Below are positions 34,777 through 43,076 of a DNA stretch of 64,000 bases, in pieces (position 1 is the stretch's first letter; every line of letters begins with the position of its first letter). Source of the DNA: Moraxellaceae bacterium AER2_44_116 (GTDB lineage Bacteria; Pseudomonadota; Gammaproteobacteria; Pseudomonadales; Moraxellaceae); assembly GCA_006546595.1 (NCBI GenBank), contig VIAD01000004.1, positions 186,001 to 250,000 on the forward strand. Reading direction: 5' to 3'. The notes beneath the pieces were generated by a model. That model searched no databases, was not told where the DNA came from, and was given only the letters and a program-made list of their open reading frames with translations. The position numbers were made by a program, and so were the translations under genes.

Positions 34777-35706
34777 ATGAATACTGCTACTGTTTCTCAT
34801 TCTGTGACTACTCAGGTCACACCAACCGCCAAAAAACAAGCCCTTGGTACGACGGTGAATATTCCTCCTCGTCGCTTAGATTTTGTATTCCCTACTGAAT
34901 CTAGCCGTTATTACTATGATAACAATCCGTTTCTCAGTTCGTTTTTAACGGCATTGTCTTCCTTGTTTCCTGAAGGCGAGTCTTTTTTTGTTGAGTCTGT
35001 ACGTCATTATCGCGATCAGATTACCGACCCTATCTTGAAAGCGCAAGTATCAGGCTTTATAGGCCAAGAAGCGATGCACAGTAAAGAGCATCAAGCGTTT
35101 AATGACATGGCAACACGGCAAGGTTATCCCGTTGATAAAGTCGATAAAATGCTGGGCAAGTTGTTGCATCTTGGGCAAAAAATATTGCCAGCCTCGGTAC
35201 AGTTATCTATTACCGTTTCTTTAGAGCATTACACCGCGATTATTGCCGAAATGTTGTTGCGTGATTCCGATGTGCAACAAAAGTTTATGGGTGAAGCTCG
35301 TCACCTATGGCTATGGCACGCCTTAGAGGAAAATGAGCATAAAACCGTGGCTTATGACGTTTATGAGCAAATGGTTGGTAGTTATGCGTTGCGTGTCGGG
35401 ACGATGGTTCCTGTGACGGCTATTTTCTTTGCGGTGACTGCTGCCGTTCATTTGTCATTTTTAGCATCTGATGGTCAGTTATTGAAGGTTCGTCAAAATG
35501 CCAGTGCATTGAAATACTTATTCAACGGTAAAAAAGGCGTGTTTTCACGTTTATTGCCGCAGTATTTAGACTTTTACAAACCGAGTTTTCATCCTAAACA
35601 ACACGACACTAATGCCTTACTAGAGCAATGGAAAAAAATCCTCTTTGCACCTGAAGGTTTGCTGTATGAGCAATTAAAAAATAAAGCGGCAGTGGGTGTG
35701 CATTAA
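34777..35706 (+). CDS. PF10118 putative metal-dependent hydrolase (paralogue 1)
   Basis: The 309-residue protein belongs to the PF10118 family. Likely metal ligands are E98/H101/E104/H105 in GFIGQEAMHSKEH, E150/H151 in SLEHYTAI and E184/E187/H188 in HALEENEHKTV, a pattern typical of ferritin-like or diiron helical bundles. A hydrophobic segment near residues 205-225 suggests membrane association. The ATG at 34777 (MNTATVSHS) has AGAGG upstream; the TTG at 34771 is less likely. Expression is probably controlled by the divergent AraC protein. The substrate is unknown; family members cluster with lipid and wax genes. Confidence 0.85.
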   Translation: MNTATVSHSVTTQVTPTAKKQALGTTVNIPPRRLDFVFPTESSRYYYDNNPFLSSFLTALSSLFPEGESFFVESVRHYRDQITDPILKAQVSGFIGQEAMHSKEHQAFNDMATRQGYPVDKVDKMLGKLLHLGQKILPASVQLSITVSLEHYTAIIAEMLLRDSDVQQKFMGEARHLWLWHALEENEHKTVAYDVYEQMVGSYALRVGTMVPVTAIFFAVTAAVHLSFLASDGQLLKVRQNASALKYLFNGKKGVFSRLLPQYLDFYKPSFHPKQHDTNALLEQWKKILFAPEGLLYEQLKNKAAVGVH

Positions 35707-35721
35707 CACGACGGACAGTTG

Positions 35722-35797
35722 ACCCTTCGACTCCGCTCAGGGAGCATTTCTACCGCTGGTTGAGCCGATTCATGGTGGCTGAGCGGAGTCGAAGCCC
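35722..35797. repeat. REP-like palindrome (CTTCGACTCCGCTCAG family), copy 2
   Basis: CTTCGACTCCGCTCAG (35725-35740) and CTGAGCGGAGTCGAAG (35779-35794) form a perfect 16-bp inverted repeat around a 38-bp loop that contains an extra internal GGTTGAGCCGATTCATGG. Confidence 0.85.
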
Positions 35798-35835
35798 AAG
35801 TGATGATTAACTAGATCAAATACAGGTGATGATAT

Positions 35836-37353
35836 ATGACCGCTAAAGCACATATTTTAGATAATGACTTTCCGATTGTGATTGTGGGGACAGGCTTTTC
35901 GGGCATTGCAATGGCGGTGATGCTCAAAAAAGCAGGCTTTCACTCGTTTACGTTATTAGAAAAAGCGACCGATATTGGCGGCACATGGCGCGACAATACT
36001 TACCCTGGTGCGGCCTGTGATGTGCCATCGCATTTGTATTCTTTTTCCTTTGAGCCTAAAAGTGATTGGACAAGAGCATTTTCACCGCAGCAAGAAATCA
36101 AAGCTTATTTAGACCATTGTGTCGATAAATACGGTATTCGTGAGCATATTCGTTTTGGCTGTGAAGTATTAGGTGCAGATTTTGAGGCAAGCGCAGGGAT
36201 GTGGAGCGTCAGCTTTAAAGAAAAAAATAAAACTAAAAAATTAAAAGCACGAGCATTTGTTTTGGGTAATGGCGCGTTATCAACACCGTCAAACCCTGAT
36301 ATTGCAGGTTTAGAGGATTTCAAAGGTGATATGTTCCATTCGGCACGTTGGAATCATGAGGTCGATTTGACGGGTAAACGCGTGGCGGTGATTGGTACGG
36401 GCGCATCAGCAATTCAAATTGTACCTGAGTTGGCCAAAACGGTGAGCAAGCTGAAAGTATTTCAGCGTACTGCCCCGTGGGTATTACCTAAACCTGACCG
36501 CCAAATGACAGGTATCGAAAATACCTTATTTACCAATATTCCGATGACGCGTTGGTTGCATCGCGCATATATTTATTGGCGTAACGAAGCCTTGGCAACG
36601 GGGTTTGTGGTTGATCCTCGGTTAATGAAAGGTTTGGAGTTTATTGGTCGTTTGCATTTACGGTATGCGGTCAAAGACCCCGTGTTACGCGCTAAATTAT
36701 CGCCAAATTTTACCATTGGCTGTAAACGTATGTTGTTATCGAATCACTATTATCAAGCCTTGGTCAAGCCAAACGCCGAAGTGATTACCGAAGGTATTGA
36801 CTGTATTACCGCCAACGGTGTCAAAACTCGTGATGGTATTGAGCATGAAGTGGACGCGATTGTGTTGGCAACAGGTTTTATGGTGACGAATTATTTGTCG
36901 CGCCTAAATATTCGGGGTTTGCAACAATACGACTTAAATACAGCGATGAGTGAAAGCCGTGAACATTATTTAGGTATTACCGTTGCTCATTTCCCCAATA
37001 TGTTTTTGATGATGGGGCCTAATACAGGTTTAGGTCATAATTCAATGGTCTTTATGATTGAAGCGCAAGCGCAATATATCGTCCAATGTATACAAACCTT
37101 ACAAAACAGAAGCTTAGCGTATTTAGATGTCAAAGAATCGGCACAAGCCGAATATTGCCGAGGCTTGCAAGATCGGCTACAAAAATCGGTTTGGGCTTCG
37201 GGTTGCCAAAGTTGGTATTTGAGTGAAGATGGCCATAACAGCACCGCTTGGCCGGGTTTTACGTGGCAGTATTGGCTGGCAACACGGCGTTTAGAGTTGA
37301 AAAATTATCATGCGGTTTATGATGCTTCGTTGGCGGCGGATGCCATCGCTTAG
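35836..37353 (+). CDS. Flavin-containing monooxygenase, Baeyer-Villiger type
   Basis: The 505-residue protein has the FAD loop G18-T-G20-F-S-G23, a second nucleotide loop in VAVIGTGASAIQIVPELA and the type I Baeyer-Villiger fingerprint FxGxxxHxxxW (F162, G164, H168, W172), with Asn rather than the usual Pro or Asp after W. It also has DIGGTWRDNTYPGAACDVPSHLYSFSF-like residues around positions 45-72, typical of this class. It probably oxygenates a ketone or aldehyde of lipid origin. It lies between two PF10118 paralogues on the same strand. A ribosome site (AGGTGAT) precedes the ATG. Confidence 0.9.
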   Translation: MTAKAHILDNDFPIVIVGTGFSGIAMAVMLKKAGFHSFTLLEKATDIGGTWRDNTYPGAACDVPSHLYSFSFEPKSDWTRAFSPQQEIKAYLDHCVDKYGIREHIRFGCEVLGADFEASAGMWSVSFKEKNKTKKLKARAFVLGNGALSTPSNPDIAGLEDFKGDMFHSARWNHEVDLTGKRVAVIGTGASAIQIVPELAKTVSKLKVFQRTAPWVLPKPDRQMTGIENTLFTNIPMTRWLHRAYIYWRNEALATGFVVDPRLMKGLEFIGRLHLRYAVKDPVLRAKLSPNFTIGCKRMLLSNHYYQALVKPNAEVITEGIDCITANGVKTRDGIEHEVDAIVLATGFMVTNYLSRLNIRGLQQYDLNTAMSESREHYLGITVAHFPNMFLMMGPNTGLGHNSMVFMIEAQAQYIVQCIQTLQNRSLAYLDVKESAQAEYCRGLQDRLQKSVWASGCQSWYLSEDGHNSTAWPGFTWQYWLATRRLELKNYHAVYDASLAADAIA

Positions 37354-37364
37354 TTGAGTAAACT

Positions 37365-37423
37365 AACCCTTCGACTCCGCTCAGGGAGCATTCTTTCCGT
37401 TGGCTGAGTGGACTCGAAGCCCT
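37365..37423. repeat. REP-like palindrome (CTTCGACTCCGCTCAG family), copy 3
   Basis: CTTCGACTCCGCTCAG (37369-37384) and CTGAGTGGACTCGAAG (37404-37419); two mismatches in the right arm. Confidence 0.8.
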
Positions 37424-37492
37424 TTCGATGTCACTAAGCTTTAGACTTTTTAGCAAAAAAGAATCTAAGTAGCTAAACATCAACAGTCCCCC

Positions 37493-37520
37493 AAAAAAGA
37501 CGCATTCCTGCGTCTTTTTG
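37493..37520 (+). terminator. Intrinsic terminator after the monooxygenase
   Basis: AAAAAAGACGCA (37493-37504), loop TTCC, TGCGTCTTTTTG (37509-37520), followed by CTTTTTG. It is a strong hairpin with a T tract, so the second PF10118 gene needs its own promoter. Confidence 0.85.
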
Positions 37521-37532
37521 CTTTTTGTCCCC

Positions 37533-37616
37533 TAATGATAAAAAAATGGCACCAAAGCACCTACTTACCATACGTTCATACGGTTAAATTCTCACCATGA
37601 CATCAAGAAATGTAAC
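37533..37616 (+). promoter_or_regulatory. Shared promoter/operator box B of the PF10118 genes
   Basis: Copy of 34679-34762, from TAATGATAAAAAAATGGCAC to TGTAAC; the core at 37555-37574 is identical to 34701-34720. It starts just after the terminator. In this copy a MITE-like element separates the box from the gene. Confidence 0.75.
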
Positions 37617-37620
37617 ATTT

Positions 37621-37718
37621 TGACTTGCGTATCGCTCCGCGATTAGCGCGTTTTGCGAGCATAAAAGCCGCCTAACGCGGCTGAAATGCGAGCAAATAAG
37701 CGATAACCGCGTAAGTCA
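37621..37718 (+). repeat. MITE-like ~99-bp repeat, copy 5, in a gene leader
   Basis: TGACTTGCGTATCGC to GCGTAAGTCA with the central hairpin AGCCGCCTAACGCGGCT. It sits between shared promoter box B and the second PF10118 start. In paralogue 1 the same point (TGTAAC followed by the AGAGG ribosome site) has no insert. Confidence 0.88.
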
Positions 37719-37737
37719 TAAAATAGAGGAATTGAAA

Positions 37738-38670
37738 ATGAATACCGCAACTATTTCGCAGCCAGTCAAAAAAACGGCGACTTCTGTACCTAAACTGGCT
37801 GTTGGCGCAACCGTTAATATTCCACCCCGTCGCATGGATTTTGGTTTTCAAGAAGCCACATCACCTCGCCATTTCTATGGCAATGACCCGTTTTTATCGA
37901 CATTTTGGAATACTTTTTCGTCATTATTACCCGAAGGTGAGTCTTTTTTTGTGGAAGCGGTACGTCATTACCGTGACCAAATTACGTACCCAACGTTAAA
38001 AGCGCAAGTCGCGGGTTTTATTGGCCAAGAAGCCATGCACAGCAAAGAGCACGATGCCTTTAATCAAATGATTAAAGCCAAAGGTTTTCCTGTGGATAAG
38101 CTAGACCAAGATGTCGGTAAATTATTGAAGTTTGCACAAAAAGTGTTGCCTAAACCCATGCAATTAGCGGCAACCGTTTGCTTAGAGCATTACACCGCGA
38201 TTATGGCCGAGCAATTACTACGCGATAAAGATCATCAAGCCATGATGAAAGATCCCGAAGCATTAAAAATGTGGTTGTGGCATGCCTTAGAAGAAAACGA
38301 ACACAAAACAGTGGCTTATGATGTCTATGAGTTAGTCAGTGGTAATTATGCCTTACGTGCAGGGACGATGATTCCAACGACGATCATTTTGTTTGCGGTG
38401 ATGGCGTACTTTCAAACGCGATTATTAATTGCTGATGGACAATTATTAAATGTTCGTCAAAACGTCAAGGGCTTTAATTATTTGTTTGGATACAAAGGCT
38501 TATTTCCAAGATTAGTGCCGAAATTTTTAGATTTCTTCAAGCCGAGTTTTCATCCTAGCCAACATGACACTGTCGCCTTGCTGGAAGAATGGCGTACGTT
38601 GTTGTTTTCTAAAGAAGACGGTTTGTTATACGACCAAGTCAAAAACAAAGCGGCGATTGGTTTGCATTAA
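37738..38670 (+). CDS. PF10118 putative metal-dependent hydrolase (paralogue 2)
   Basis: The 310-residue protein is closely similar to paralogue 1 along its whole length. It keeps the ligand clusters GFIGQEAMHSKEH, CLEHYTAI and HALEENEHKTV and the hydrophobic segment near residue 205. The N-terminal ~20 residues are variable. The ATG at 37738 is preceded by AGAGGAATTGAAA. It shares the promoter box with paralogue 1, so a gene-plus-promoter duplication is likely. It converges with the MalT-like gene. Confidence 0.85.
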   Translation: MNTATISQPVKKTATSVPKLAVGATVNIPPRRMDFGFQEATSPRHFYGNDPFLSTFWNTFSSLLPEGESFFVEAVRHYRDQITYPTLKAQVAGFIGQEAMHSKEHDAFNQMIKAKGFPVDKLDQDVGKLLKFAQKVLPKPMQLAATVCLEHYTAIMAEQLLRDKDHQAMMKDPEALKMWLWHALEENEHKTVAYDVYELVSGNYALRAGTMIPTTIILFAVMAYFQTRLLIADGQLLNVRQNVKGFNYLFGYKGLFPRLVPKFLDFFKPSFHPSQHDTVALLEEWRTLLFSKEDGLLYDQVKNKAAIGLH

Positions 38671-38686
38671 TCATCAGGTGAGCGAG

Positions 38687-38716
38687 CCTCCCTTTACTTA
38701 GATAAGGGAGGTTTTT
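38687..38716 (+). terminator. Intrinsic terminator after PF10118 paralogue 2
   Basis: CCTCCCTT (38687-38694), a 9-bp loop, AAGGGAGG (38704-38711), then TTTTT. A related CCTCCCTTT/AAAGGGAGG stem lies at 56490-56515. Confidence 0.85.
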
Positions 38717-38726
38717 GAAAGATTTT

Positions 38727-41396
38727 CTACGCCAAGTTTTGTTTCAACAACGCATCAATCGCTTGTAAACGTCGATTAACGCCTAGCTTGGCATAGATAT
38801 TTTTCGTGTGTGTTTTAATGGTACTCAATGACACACATAAGTTTTCGGCAATCTCTTGACTGGTTGCGCCCGTCACAATATGGCGCGCCACTAAACGTTC
38901 TTTTTTGCTCAATAAGAATGTTTCAATATGCGAGAGGGCGATTTGCGAGCTGCTTAAACTTTGGCCAATGGCATTCATTAGTAACGACATTAAGGGATGG
39001 CGATACATTTCTTTGGCTAATTTATGCAGTAGTGAGTTAATCGCAGGGGCTTCTTGGCTAAATAAACGAATAAATGGGTTATCGCCTGCTATGGTAATCG
39101 CATGCTGCAGCGCAGCAAGGGCTTTAGGCGTAGAGCCTTCGGCTTGTAAAGCCATTGATTTGAGAATTTGAATTTCAACCATGACTTTGGTGTGATGTCT
39201 TGGTTCGGCATGAAACCACAAGCGTGACAATAAATCTAAGGCTTCAGGCAAACGTTGACAGGCAATAAAATAACGCGCCAACGACAAATATTCGGCTTCG
39301 CGCTCTAGAGCAAATTGTCCTTTTAAGGGTAACTGTGCGGCTTTTACCCAATCAGCCACTTTATCAATACGACCTTGGCTTAACCATAAATTGGCGAGAC
39401 CTGCCGATAGGGGGGGCACTTCAACGACAAAGCGGCCAGAGTAACGCATAAATGCTGTTTCGGAAGTCGCACTTAACGGGCTATCCATGTCACCAAGAGC
39501 AATATGAGTTTGTGCCAACAATACCTGCCCCCACGCATTAAAGTATTGCATTTGACCTGCCGAAGTCATGCTAATGCCTTTTTCGAGTTGGCGTTTGGCA
39601 TTAAGCAGGTCATTTTGTTCGTAAGCTAATTCGCCTAGACCAATGTACAACATGCCGCAGACAGGAATCTCTTGCCAACCTAAACTTTCACACTCCCGTA
39701 ATGCTTTTTCGTAGCTGGCTTTGGCTGCTGCAAAATGCCCTTGTAATAAATGCGAGCGTGCTAAACCCAGTGTGGCAAAAATTGGCACAATTAAGTTTTG
39801 TTTGGCATCCGTAATACTGGCATTTTCTTCAAATAAACGTTGTGATTTATCAAACTCTCCTTGAGCATAATAACAAAAGCCTAAGCAAACCGAAGCGGCA
39901 CGATACAACACTCGCCCTGTCGTTAACGAGCTTAACGCATCCATTACTGAGGACATGGCGCGTTCAACATCACCCGCTAAACATTGTTGGCAGCTAGAAA
40001 TTAACGCCAATTGTCCAAACAAGGCACGCTCTTTACTGCCAATTGGCGCATCTTGATAGCCCTCAAAACAGGCACTCGCCGCACGAACATGACGCTCGAC
40101 TTCGGGTAAGTTATCCATGACTAAACCAGCCCATGCACACAACATCGACAATTTAGGATGACGTGCCAATAAATCAGGGGGGAGTTGATAAGCCCATGTT
40201 AATGCGGTGGTAAAGCGACCTAATGAAAATAGTGTCGCACTGTGTTCTTCCATTAACGCCGCAGCATATTCGTAATCACCTGCTTTAATGGCGTGTTGGA
40301 TGGCATCAGCAAATAAACCATGCTCACTACACCAACGACTCGCCCGATGATGAATGGTTTTGACTAACTCAGGTTGAGCATCATATAAACGGCTTTTTAA
40401 TAATGAGGCAAATAAGTGATGGTAGCGATACCAAATGCGTTTATGGTCTAAACTGGTGATAAACATATTGGTACGTTCAAGCTCATCCATCAACTGACGG
40501 CTATCGTTTTGCAAGCGTACAGCATCGCACAACGGCGCACTGAGTTGTTGTAACAAGCAAGTATGTAATAAAAACTGTTGAATAGTCGCGGGAAGGTGAC
40601 GTAGCACTTCATCCATCAAAAAGTCAGTAATATGACGATCATCACCTGCAAAGCTCTGAATAAAATTTTTCTTATCGTGCGTGTTATGGAGTGACAGTGC
40701 CGCTAATTGCAAACCTGCAATCCAGCCTTCGGTGCGTGTTTCTAAGGTTGCCAATAAAGATGGAGATAAATCTAAATCCATCGCATCATTACAAAATTGT
40801 GCGACTTCTTCCTCATTAAAACGCAAATCTTCGGTATAAAATTCGGTCAATTGGCGTTGTGCGCGTAACCGTGACAAAGAAAACGCTGGCGCGTTACGGC
40901 TCGTTATTAACAAGTGTAGCGGTGCAGGTTGATGCTCAACAATAAAAGCAATGGTTTCGTGAACGCTGCTGTTATGTAAACAGTGCAAATCATCCAAAAT
41001 AACATAAATAGGTTCAGGCAAACGGCACAGTTCATTGAGCAGAGAGCGCACTAAACCTGTCGCGGATGGCAATTGTGTTGACGCTAAACTACTTGCGATG
41101 GTTTGAGCAAAACTGGGAAACTGAGTTTGTATGGCACTGATAAAGTGCAGCATAAATTGCGTTGGGTCGTTGTCGTTATTATCAAGCGACAGCCATGCAG
41201 TCCGTAGCGAAGTGTGACGCGCCCAAGTGCTTAATAACGTCGTTTTACCATAACCCGCAGGCGCGCAAACTAAGGTAATGCGGGTCGGTTGAACAGGCAA
41301 CATAAGACGAGTACGCTGAATCGTATGTGTATGGTTTTCAGGAATGACTAACTTTGTCGAAAGTATATAGTCCATCGCCATGATACAAGCATCCAC
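38727..41396 (-). CDS. MalT/AlkS-like LuxR-type ATP-dependent regulator
   Basis: The 889-residue protein has a STAND NTPase domain at the N-terminus (Walker A APAGYGKT, residues 45-52; VILDDLHCL Walker B), then a long TPR-like helical sensor region (~390-800), and a C-terminal LuxR HTH (LSKKERLVARHIVTGATSQE, then TIKTHTKNIYAKLGVNRR). This is the LAL/MalT class, which includes AlkS of alkane degradation. The nearest downstream target could be itself or the lipase encoded upstream on the same strand. The Met at residue 8 (MDYILSTK) is an alternative start. Confidence 0.92.
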   Translation of the reverse strand: MDACIMAMDYILSTKLVIPENHTHTIQRTRLMLPVQPTRITLVCAPAGYGKTTLLSTWARHTSLRTAWLSLDNNDNDPTQFMLHFISAIQTQFPSFAQTIASSLASTQLPSATGLVRSLLNELCRLPEPIYVILDDLHCLHNSSVHETIAFIVEHQPAPLHLLITSRNAPAFSLSRLRAQRQLTEFYTEDLRFNEEEVAQFCNDAMDLDLSPSLLATLETRTEGWIAGLQLAALSLHNTHDKKNFIQSFAGDDRHITDFLMDEVLRHLPATIQQFLLHTCLLQQLSAPLCDAVRLQNDSRQLMDELERTNMFITSLDHKRIWYRYHHLFASLLKSRLYDAQPELVKTIHHRASRWCSEHGLFADAIQHAIKAGDYEYAAALMEEHSATLFSLGRFTTALTWAYQLPPDLLARHPKLSMLCAWAGLVMDNLPEVERHVRAASACFEGYQDAPIGSKERALFGQLALISSCQQCLAGDVERAMSSVMDALSSLTTGRVLYRAASVCLGFCYYAQGEFDKSQRLFEENASITDAKQNLIVPIFATLGLARSHLLQGHFAAAKASYEKALRECESLGWQEIPVCGMLYIGLGELAYEQNDLLNAKRQLEKGISMTSAGQMQYFNAWGQVLLAQTHIALGDMDSPLSATSETAFMRYSGRFVVEVPPLSAGLANLWLSQGRIDKVADWVKAAQLPLKGQFALEREAEYLSLARYFIACQRLPEALDLLSRLWFHAEPRHHTKVMVEIQILKSMALQAEGSTPKALAALQHAITIAGDNPFIRLFSQEAPAINSLLHKLAKEMYRHPLMSLLMNAIGQSLSSSQIALSHIETFLLSKKERLVARHIVTGATSQEIAENLCVSLSTIKTHTKNIYAKLGVNRRLQAIDALLKQNLA

Positions 41397-41623
41397 TGGT
41401 TAAGGACGGACGCAGTTGGAAAGCGTACATCCTATCTATTTTTGTTATATTTATGGTGGTGTGTGATAAATAAGCTAAAAAATTAAGCACATATCAACAG
41501 TAGCGGAATTATCTTGTTTTTCGTCGGCAATTTAATGTGAATTAACGACAATCCGACGAATGGTATGGAAAATAGCCAAATAATGGTTGAATGGTGGGGG
41601 TGTCTGAGGGGAAGAGGCGGTAG

Positions 41624-41642
41624 GGGCGTGATTGTCACGCCC
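41624..41642. terminator. GGGCGTGA/TCACGCCC hairpin downstream of lipase
   Basis: GGGCGTGA, loop TTG, TCACGCCC: perfect 8-bp arms just after the lipase stop. There is no clear T tract on the minus strand, so it may be a REP-type element or a weak terminator. The 266-bp gap between lipase and the MalT-like gene otherwise holds only the upstream sequence of the latter. Confidence 0.5.
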
Positions 41643-41662
41643 TTATACACGGTTCGTTTAGC

Positions 41663-42619
41663 TTATAAGCCAGCTGCTTGTAAACGGTTAGCGTGAGTAC
41701 GGTAAATCGACTTTGGATTGGTTTCTAACAAGTTAATGATGCCAAAGAAGCCATTAACAGCATCTAAATGGTTATTAGCGTAGTCAGCACGAATCACTTT
41801 ACCTAAACGTTGTGAGCAGGTACTCACTAAACCGTCGTTGGCATCACCCGTAAACAAAAATGCGGAAGACAGTAGTTTGATACCCGCATCCAATGGATCA
41901 AGAACGTTAGTGAGTTGACGTGCGCCGCCCCAAGAATAATATTTTACGGGGTAAGTGACGTTGTTTTTCACGTAATTAACGCTATAAGCCCCTTCACCAC
42001 ACGCACTGGGTACACCGCCGCCGTATGTGGCGTTAAATTTCGTCAAGCCATTGGTTGTTAAGCTATCCAACGCATTTAACGAGTTTTGGTCTAAGTTAGG
42101 TGTGCCGTAAGCAAAAGTTAAGAATGCGGCAAGGCCGTCAGCAACAAAGCCAAACACCGCAGAAGTGACCGTGTTTGCAGGTGCTACTTTACGCACAATA
42201 TCCGCCACGCGAGAGCCTTTATTAACGCCATTCACGCTGGTGACAGAAGCCACTAAATCAGGGCGTACTTTAGCTGCGTAACGCGCAGTTGGGCTGCCTT
42301 GGCTGTGGCCAATTAAGTTGAATTTGGCGTAACCGTTAATGGCTTTTAAGGTCAGCATTTCATTGATGAGTTGCTCGCCACGTAATTCGTTGCTTCCGAC
42401 GGCAGAAACCGTTGCTACGTGTACTTTTGCGCCTTCACTGCTTAATGACGAAGGGATTTGATAGAAGTAATCAGCACCCATGAAGTTTTTGAAGCCCAAA
42501 ATACCGTGTACTAATAACACTGGATATTTAGTGGTGGTGTAACCCGCATTAGCAACAGGTGCAGCAATCATTAATGAGCTGGCGAGGGCGATAGCACTTA
42601 AGCTAAGTAGTTTTTTCAT
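41663..42619 (-). CDS. lipA: Secreted triacylglycerol lipase, Pseudomonas/Acinetobacter type
   Basis: The 318-residue protein has a signal peptide (residues 1-25, cut after ANA), the oxyanion loop LVHGILG (~36-42), the nucleophile S106 in GHSQGS, the acid in GDANDGLV and the catalytic His in NNHLDAVNG. Two cysteines (SACGEG and STCSQR) match the disulphide of family I.1/I.2 lipases, and nearby Asp residues can bind calcium. Such lipases leave through the type II pathway and normally need a dedicated foldase (Lif/LipB). No foldase gene lies next to it here. It would release fatty acids for the catabolic genes in this window. Confidence 0.92.
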   Translation of the reverse strand: MKKLLSLSAIALASSLMIAAPVANAGYTTTKYPVLLVHGILGFKNFMGADYFYQIPSSLSSEGAKVHVATVSAVGSNELRGEQLINEMLTLKAINGYAKFNLIGHSQGSPTARYAAKVRPDLVASVTSVNGVNKGSRVADIVRKVAPANTVTSAVFGFVADGLAAFLTFAYGTPNLDQNSLNALDSLTTNGLTKFNATYGGGVPSACGEGAYSVNYVKNNVTYPVKYYSWGGARQLTNVLDPLDAGIKLLSSAFLFTGDANDGLVSTCSQRLGKVIRADYANNHLDAVNGFFGIINLLETNPKSIYRTHANRLQAAGL

Positions 42620-42807
42620 AGTCGTGATGTCCGTGTTTATGGTTGTTTTGATTTTTTAGTGACGCTCTCTATCGCGGTGATCCTGACGATGAGAGTGTTC
42701 CGTCGGGGCTATCTTCGTTCAAACCCTAGGTGTGATACATCATCCTTTAGGGTGAAAATAAGGATGAAAAAAAGGATGAGTGTTCAAACAGTACCGATAA
42801 AAATAAA

Positions 42808-42846
42808 CCGCTCGCCCTGAGCTTGTCGAAGGGCGGCAACAAGCTC
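42808..42846. repeat. REP-like unit (GCTCGCCCTGAGCTTGTCGAAG family)
   Basis: ACCGCTCGCCCTGAGCTTGT continuing to CGAAGGGCGG, plus AAGCTC. It is the reverse complement of the unit at 33538-33563 with two or three differences. Confidence 0.7.
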
Positions 42847-42927
42847 ACCATAAGTGGTTTTGCTTGAGACTTAATTAGAGTACTAAAAGTATTAGTCGCT
42901 TTTCTTTTGGCAAACCAGCGGCAAGCG

Positions 42928-42957
42928 TTGGACATTTGCGCTACTTTTCCGTAGAAT
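42928..42957 (+). promoter_or_regulatory. Putative sigma-70 promoter of carA
   Basis: TTGGAC (42928-42933) and TAGAAT (42952-42957) with an 18-bp spacer, about 120 bp before the carA start. It is a match by eye only. Confidence 0.4.
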
Positions 42958-43076
42958 CGCGCAAATTTTCTAAGCGAGAAGCACTGACAGCGGGATAGCA
43001 ACAATCACCGTTGAGCCATTGTCTGTCTCGCTTTTTTGTAGGTTCGTTTTGTTCAAAACCCAGCGCGGAGGTTCGT

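Larger units (their letters stand above)
42620..43076. other. Divergent upstream region of lipase and carA
   Basis: These 457 bp contain no gene. The lipase side has three spaced copies of AAGGATGA or its variant (42750-42780), a possible operator. A REP-like unit lies at 42808-42846. A sigma-70-like promoter for carA lies at 42928-42957. Confidence 0.5.
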
